From Corallium rubrum (Eukaryota; Cnidaria; Anthozoa; Scleralcyonacea; Coralliidae), in assembly GCA_964035015.1 (NCBI GenBank), contig OZ036000.1, positions 4,922,209 through 4,986,208 of the forward strand: a stretch of DNA of 64,000 bases. Reading direction: 5' to 3'. Below, piece by piece: positions 58,796 through 64,000 of the stretch (its first letter is position 1; each line of letters opens with the position of its first letter). Under the pieces are notes generated by a model, which was not told the DNA's origin, did not search any database, and worked only from the letters and a program-made list of their open reading frames with translations. Both the position numbers and the translations under genes were made by a program.

Positions 58796-61659
58796 ATGAG
58801 GACAATTTACAGAGAAAAAAGGAAAGACCTTCTCCGAGTGGAAACAAACAATATATCAGTAGTTGTTGTAACGGAGTCCTGGCTTAATGACAGTATTCCA
58901 TCTACTGCTATTAATATTGGTCAATCCTTTAATATATTTCGAAAAGATAGATTTATGCCTGGTGGTGGTGTATTGGTATATGTGCATAATGACCTCCCTA
59001 CTGAACGCCTCGTGAATGTTGAAGTTAATGATAAGGAGGTACTTTGGTTACTCCATACCCCTCGTAGAACACCAAGACCGTTCAGCTGTTTAATAACAGT
59101 CGGATTATATTTTCCTCCGGGAAAATCCGCTTCAGAAGGAAAAGAATTGAATGATTATATTACGGACAATTTAGATAATTTGCTGAAGGAGAAGCCGTCG
59201 GCTGGAATCGTGATCACTGGTGACTTTAATCATCTAAATCCACGTCAGCTCTGTCAAAGGTTTGGCCTTCGTCGGATTGTAAAAGCTCCAACCCGCGGAC
59301 AGAATATATTAGATCAAATTCTCACCAATATGCATCACTTATACAATGATGCACAACATTTCCCACCACTGGGCCGTTCTGACCATCAGTGTATTACCCT
59401 TACTCCTTTACAACAGCGACCTCCTGCTAAACCTATACAAAGAAATGTCAGGATGCTAAAACTAGAAAATATTAGAGCACTCGGGATCAGAATCAACCTG
59501 GAAAATTGGAATGCGGTCTTAGAAGAGGTAGATGTAGATGGCAAGGTTGAAGCTTTCAATCGAATAGTAACCGATGCCCTTGACAACTGTACTCCATGGA
59601 GACAGGTGCGAATGCACCCTTCAGATAAAGAGTGGATTACGCCGGCCATCAAAATCCATATTCGAGCTAGACAAAAAGCCTTTGTCAAGGGTAATATGAC
59701 TAAGTACCAACATTTGCGCATAAAGGTTGCTGAATTAATTTCAAACGCAAAGCGCATATTTTATGAAAAAAAGGTCAGCGAAACACGCAATTCAAATCCA
59801 AGCAAATATTTTAAGAGTATCTATTCTCTTTGCGGTGCTCAAACCCGACAGTCTGCAGCTCTTAATGTTCCAAATAATGCTGAACTACAGACAATGGCGG
59901 ATCAGCTTTTGGAGGCTTTTACTGCACCTTGGAAAAATCGGGAACCTACTGCCTTATTAGTCGACGACCTGCAGGAGGATCATCCAGACAGACCACCTCC
60001 TATTCCGAATATTGGCCAAGTAAAAAGTATACTTAAACATCTCAATCCAAGGAAAGCTACCGGGGTAGACGGAGTGCCTGCCTGGTTTTTAAAAAGATTC
60101 CATGAAGAATTGGCACCAATAGTACATGATATTATTTGTGCCAGTATTGTACAGTGTAAGTACCCTACCGAGTACAAACACGCGTTAATTAGCCCAGTGC
60201 CTAAAGTGAACAATCCAACAGATATTAATAATGACTTCAGACAGATCTCGGTACTACCTCAAATTGCGAAAGTGTTGGAAAAGATACAGCTTATGCTCAA
60301 CCGGAACGATCTGAAAATCCAGGCCTCCCAACATGCTTTCACGGAGAACAGGTCTACAGTAACGGCACTTGCGACCGCAACCCAGGACTGGTACAACGCC
60401 ACGGATAAGGGTAGCCTTTACGATGGTATACACGTGGTTTTTGTAGACTTTCGTAAGGCCTTTGACCTAGTTGACCATGCCATTCTACTGACCAAGTTAG
60501 CAGAGATGGGTGTCAACAAAAGCTTTTGGAAATGGTCACAGAGTTACCTTACAGGGAGAACTCAACAAGTTAAACTTTTGGGAATTCTGTCGAAATCCGG
60601 TCCCCGTGATAGCTGGTGTCCCCCAGGGTGGCGTTATTTCCCCGACACTTTTTAATATTCACGTTAACGACATAGAAGATTGTATTCCACGGGATCTGGC
60701 CGTAGCCACGTGTAAGTATGCAGATGACTGCACACATTATGAACTTGTATCTGCTGACTCCACAAGCCATATGCAGGATGTCGTGAAGCATTTGGAGATA
60801 TGGGCTGAACTTAATAAAATGGAATTAAATGCCAAAAAAACTAAGGACATGTGGATAAGTTTTAAGAAATCCTGCCCGGAACCTGAAAGAATAAGCATTG
60901 GAGGGAAGACACTGGAGAGGGTCAAGGAGTTCAAGCTCCTTGGTGTTAACATACAAAATGACTTAAAATGGAATACACATGTGTCAGACATAGTGAAAAA
61001 AGCAAACAAGAGGATGTATTATCTAAGAGTTTGTAGGAAGGCTAATCTTCCTAAAGATGTTGGACTCACCACTTTCCTCACAAAGATCAGACCGTTGCTC
61101 GAGTATGCGTCACCAATCTGGGGAGGCCTACCTGCCTACCTTGAGGAAGATATCGAAAGAGTGCAGAACAGATGTCTAGACGTAATTGGCCTACCCAGGA
61201 ACACTGTTGACCCATTAGCACTCAGACGAGATATTTCAACGAGCAAAGAATTTAAACGTTTTATGAAATTCAGTGAGCAGTGGTGTAGGCGATTTTTAGA
61301 GGCACCAATAGATCAAACACATGAATTAAGGTCAAGTACATCCTTTAGAGTACCAGCTTCACGTACAAACAGACATAAACTATCTTTTACTGTCAGAGGA
61401 GCAAAATTGAACGGTAGCTCGTAGATTGTATATATCTTTTAATGTATTTTAAACACCTTTTACATAGTATATTCCTTTTTTAAATACTTTTAAAACATCC
61501 TTTGGATTATATATACCTATTAGCTTTAGCGTACTAGAATTGAAATGTATATTATTATATTATGTATATTATTATATTATGTATATTATTTATAGTATTA
61601 TTATGTAATGCTGTTGTAATTCTCAAGCTAAAGACGGCAAATAAAGTTATTAAAAAAAA
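58796..61659 (+). mobile_element. Non-LTR retrotransposon (LINE), endonuclease plus reverse transcriptase, frameshifted
   Basis: The first frame (58796-60655) has an EEP endonuclease (VTESWLND, GGGVLVYV, ITGDFN, GRSDHQ) and the first half of a reverse transcriptase (LNPRKATGVDGVPAWF, FVDFRKAFDLVDH). The second frame (to 61424) continues with AGVPQGGVISPTLF, the YADD active site and a C-terminal region (PLLEYASPIW). The shift falls at a CCCC run near 60601-60604, consistent with one extra C. The endonuclease N-terminus looks short, so the copy is probably 5'-truncated. AATAAA near 61640 and an A-run to about 61659 mark the 3' end. Overall it is Jockey/CR1-like, clade not resolved. It is inserted in the 3' end of a TRIM gene. 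Confidence 0.85.
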
Positions 61660-63269
61660 GTACTTATTCGTGTAATGCTAAATAGTGATGATGAATTTCT
61701 TCCAGCGGGTCGAGTGGTTAATTGCTTTTCTTCCATGTCAAGCTCTACGGAAACGAAACGAATCTTGTTGGCAAGACCAGAATAAACCCATTTCTTTGTT
61801 TCTCCACTTTTCACGCTCTCTTCGGAATAATCGTCGCTGTCTTCGATGCCACCAACTTCGAACGTTGGTCCTTCTGGAAGACACTCGTCCTTTGTCTGAA
61901 TATTATGAGTGATTTGTACTTTCCATTTGTGAATTCCCGAAACAATTCCCTGATTGCCAAACCTAAAGCAATATTTCCCTACGTCGCCCTCGCCGGTCAT
62001 TGTGAATCCACCACTAATTAAGAACCCACTGCCGTGATTATCATCAATATTCCATCTCACAACTTGCTCTAAGGAGCAACCGGGAGCAATACTGCCATTT
62101 ATGATCGCTTCAAAATGACACACCCCAAGTTCGTTGACAACGAAAACGACCTCGTGTGACCCATTGTCGTTCTCTATTACCTCGATGTCGCTAACGTTCA
62201 CTCCATGGAAACTGGGCTCGATTTTGTCTCTGCCTCCTCCGGATTTAATGCTACGCCCACCTTTGTCTCTGCAGACAATCTCCACGGCAGACTTTTCGCC
62301 TACTTCTAGAAAAGCTCCGCGGTTCTTCGATGTTGCTGTACACTTCTCCGGGCATGTCTCAACTTCCTCGACAGAACCCGATTCCTGTATCACTTTTCTG
62401 ATATCCACCAAAGACAAATCGCCGTTTAAGAACCGAACGGGATTTCCAATACTAGGATCGATTTCATTCTGGACGTCTCTTAATTCTCTTAAACGTTGTG
62501 TAATTGTTTGTTCCATTTCAATTATTTGGACGTCGTTTCCGTCTTTGAGAGCTTTCTCCGCGAAAGTTACACCCCGATTGTAAGTTAACTGCGCCATTCT
62601 TAATTCGTTGGTAAAAGCCTGAAGTTGACTTTCTTGATGATTTGCTAAAGAGTTTGCCGTTTCAATCAAAGCTTGCCTTCGAGTTTGGATTTCTTGTTCA
62701 AGCTCTGTGAAAAACTTGTTTATTTCAGTAAGAGTTATTTGTCTTCTCGTGTTTATATTTTCGTTTAGTTCTTGTGCATTTTCTAGTCCCTCGACAATCC
62801 TGCTATACTTTGTCTTTACGTCTTGCAAAAGATACTTTACTTTTTCTTTTGCCTCAATCGCGCTCTCTTCCAGAGACGAAAGTTCATGTTCTTTATGTTC
62901 CGAGTTCGCGAGGCTGCCCATCATGCAAATGGTCATTTGACATGTCTTGCAGTAAAATTCCACGACTTTTTCCGGGTGCTTTTTGCACTTGATAAATTTC
63001 GCATTATCCATAGGCTGATTGGATTTCAGTTCATCTTTCGACAGGAGAACATGTCACTTTGTATTGCGGGATCTTTTATGGGATTCGGTGCAGACGCGAC
63101 AAAGGAAACTTAAACAATCCTGACAACGTGTTTCGACAGGGTCGCCTTCGGCGCAGTTGTCGCAAGAAAATGATGTTGATTCTTTGTCGTGTTTCAAAGC
63201 CAGTGTCGCCAAGATGTTATTAGCAAAATAATCGGTAGGCAAGGAAGAAACATCGGATGTATTGCCAAT
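61650..63269 (-). pseudogene. TRIM45-like paralogue with in-frame UGA and LINE-truncated 3' end
   Basis: Minus-strand second exon, phase 0, from acceptor CCACAG|ATTGGC. B-box 1 (CDNCAEGDPVETRCQDC ... CRVC) is followed by NTK-stop (UGA at 63056-63054) where the paralogues read NTKSH or similar; the frame then continues open for about 450 codons through B-box 2, coiled coil, filamin-like repeat and much of the SPRY-like tail. B-box 2 has Gly in place of a zinc-binding Cys (CMMG for CMVC). The last codons (RISTFF) come from the LINE tail read antisense. The RING exon would lie beyond 64000. It is either a pseudogene or, less likely, depends on UGA readthrough. Confidence 0.75.
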
Positions 63270-63299
63270 CTGTGGAAATCAACGCATAAATATATATGT

Positions 63300-64000
63300 A
63301 TAATAACGACGTGGCGATGCACAATATAACAATGTAACAGTGTAAGAATGTAACAGCTAGTGTAAGAATGTAAGCATAAGAATGTAAGAATGTAACAGTG
63401 TAAGCATGTAAGAATGTAACAGTGTAAGAATGTATAAGAATGTAAGCATGTAAGAATGTAAGAATGTATAAGAATGTAAGAATGTAACAGTGTAAGCATG
63501 TAAGAATGTAACAGTGTAAGCATGTAAGAATGTATAAGAATGTAAGCATGTAAGAATGTAACATTGTAAGCATGTAAGAATGTATAAGAATGTATAAGAA
63601 TGTGAGCATGTAAGAATGTATAAGAATGTAAGCATGTAAGAATGTAACAGTGTAAGCATGTAAGCATGTAAGAATGTATAAGAATGTAAGCATGTAAGAA
63701 TGTAACATTGTAAGCATGCAAGAACGTATAAGAATGTATAAGAATGTAAGCATGTAAGAATGTAACAGTGTAAGCATGTAAGAATGCATAAGAATGTGAG
63801 AATGTGAGAATGTAAGCATGTAAGAATGTAAGCATGTAATAGTGTAAGCATGTAAGAATGTATAAGAATGTAAGAATGTAACAGTGTAAGCATGTAAGAA
63901 TGTAATATAAGAATGTAAGCATGTAATAATGTAAGCATGTAAGAATGTACGAATGTAGGCATGTAAGAATGTAACAGTGTAAGAATGTAAGAATGTAACA
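63300..64000 (-). repeat. Minisatellite of GTAAGAATGTAAGCAT units in the TRIM intron, runs off the window
   Basis: Units of GTAAGAATGTAACA(G/T)T, GTAAGCAT and GTATAAGAAT in changing order. The array starts about 30 bp inside the intron. All long minus-strand frames (LHSYMLTFLYILT...) are repeat artefacts. Confidence 0.95.

Noticed and set aside
63194-63962. Long minus-strand frames of about 200-240 residues rich in LHSYMLT
   Set aside because: They are the translation of the GTAAGAATGTAAGCAT minisatellite; no non-repeat coding and all frames are similarly open.

Overview
The window looks like nuclear DNA of an invertebrate animal, most likely a cnidarian. It is AT-rich, its genes are split by GT-AG introns, it carries an expanded TRIM E3-ligase family, and it is dense in foldback MITEs, microsatellites and minisatellites. 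The taxon is an inference from gene families and repeat style. Exon models were built by hand from splice consensus, reading-frame phase and family knowledge, with no alignment.

Layout. 1-3.8 kb is repeat-rich DNA (a hAT-type MITE inserted in a tandem repeat, a long TTCAC array). 3.87-6.24 kb is a multi-span membrane-protein gene of unrecognised family, read in three frame blocks. 7.8-10.2 kb is a secreted HAD-type phosphatase in two exons whose intron is almost entirely minisatellite. 10.9-19.3 kb (minus) is a complete 11-exon HACD3 gene, the CS-domain type of very-long-chain 3-hydroxyacyl-CoA dehydratase, with MITEs and minisatellites in its introns.

19.67-31.31 kb is the most interesting part. 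A 28-bp inverted repeat bounds about 11.6 kb holding two convergent multi-exon genes. The plus-strand gene joins an EXO1/XPG-type 5' nuclease, with all seven metal-binding acids in place, to a C-terminal HIRAN domain. The minus-strand gene encodes a Myb/SANT-like plus DDE-transposase-like protein of about 1,214 residues. The arrangement is that of a large autonomous DNA transposon carrying its own flap/5' exonuclease. At 33.3-36.3 kb lies a decayed relative of another transposon-like protein family, broken by several frameshifts. At 39.36-39.78 kb is a partial copy of the HACD3 promoter/exon-1 region in which the exon is much better conserved than its flanks.

41.7-47.2 kb (plus), 51.5-53.4 kb (minus) and 61.65-63.3 kb (minus, running off the window) are three TRIM45-like paralogues (RING, two B-boxes, coiled coil, filamin-like repeat). 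The first looks intact. The second lacks its C-terminal domains. The third has an in-frame UGA, a lost B-box zinc ligand and a 3' end cut off by a LINE (58.8-61.66 kb). All three have an intron right after the RING; in the second and third that intron is filled by an unrelated minisatellite. The rest is mobile and simple-sequence DNA, including a 1.3-kb minisatellite at 47.9-49.3 kb and a tRNA-containing retroposon with inverted arms at 49.66-49.97 kb.
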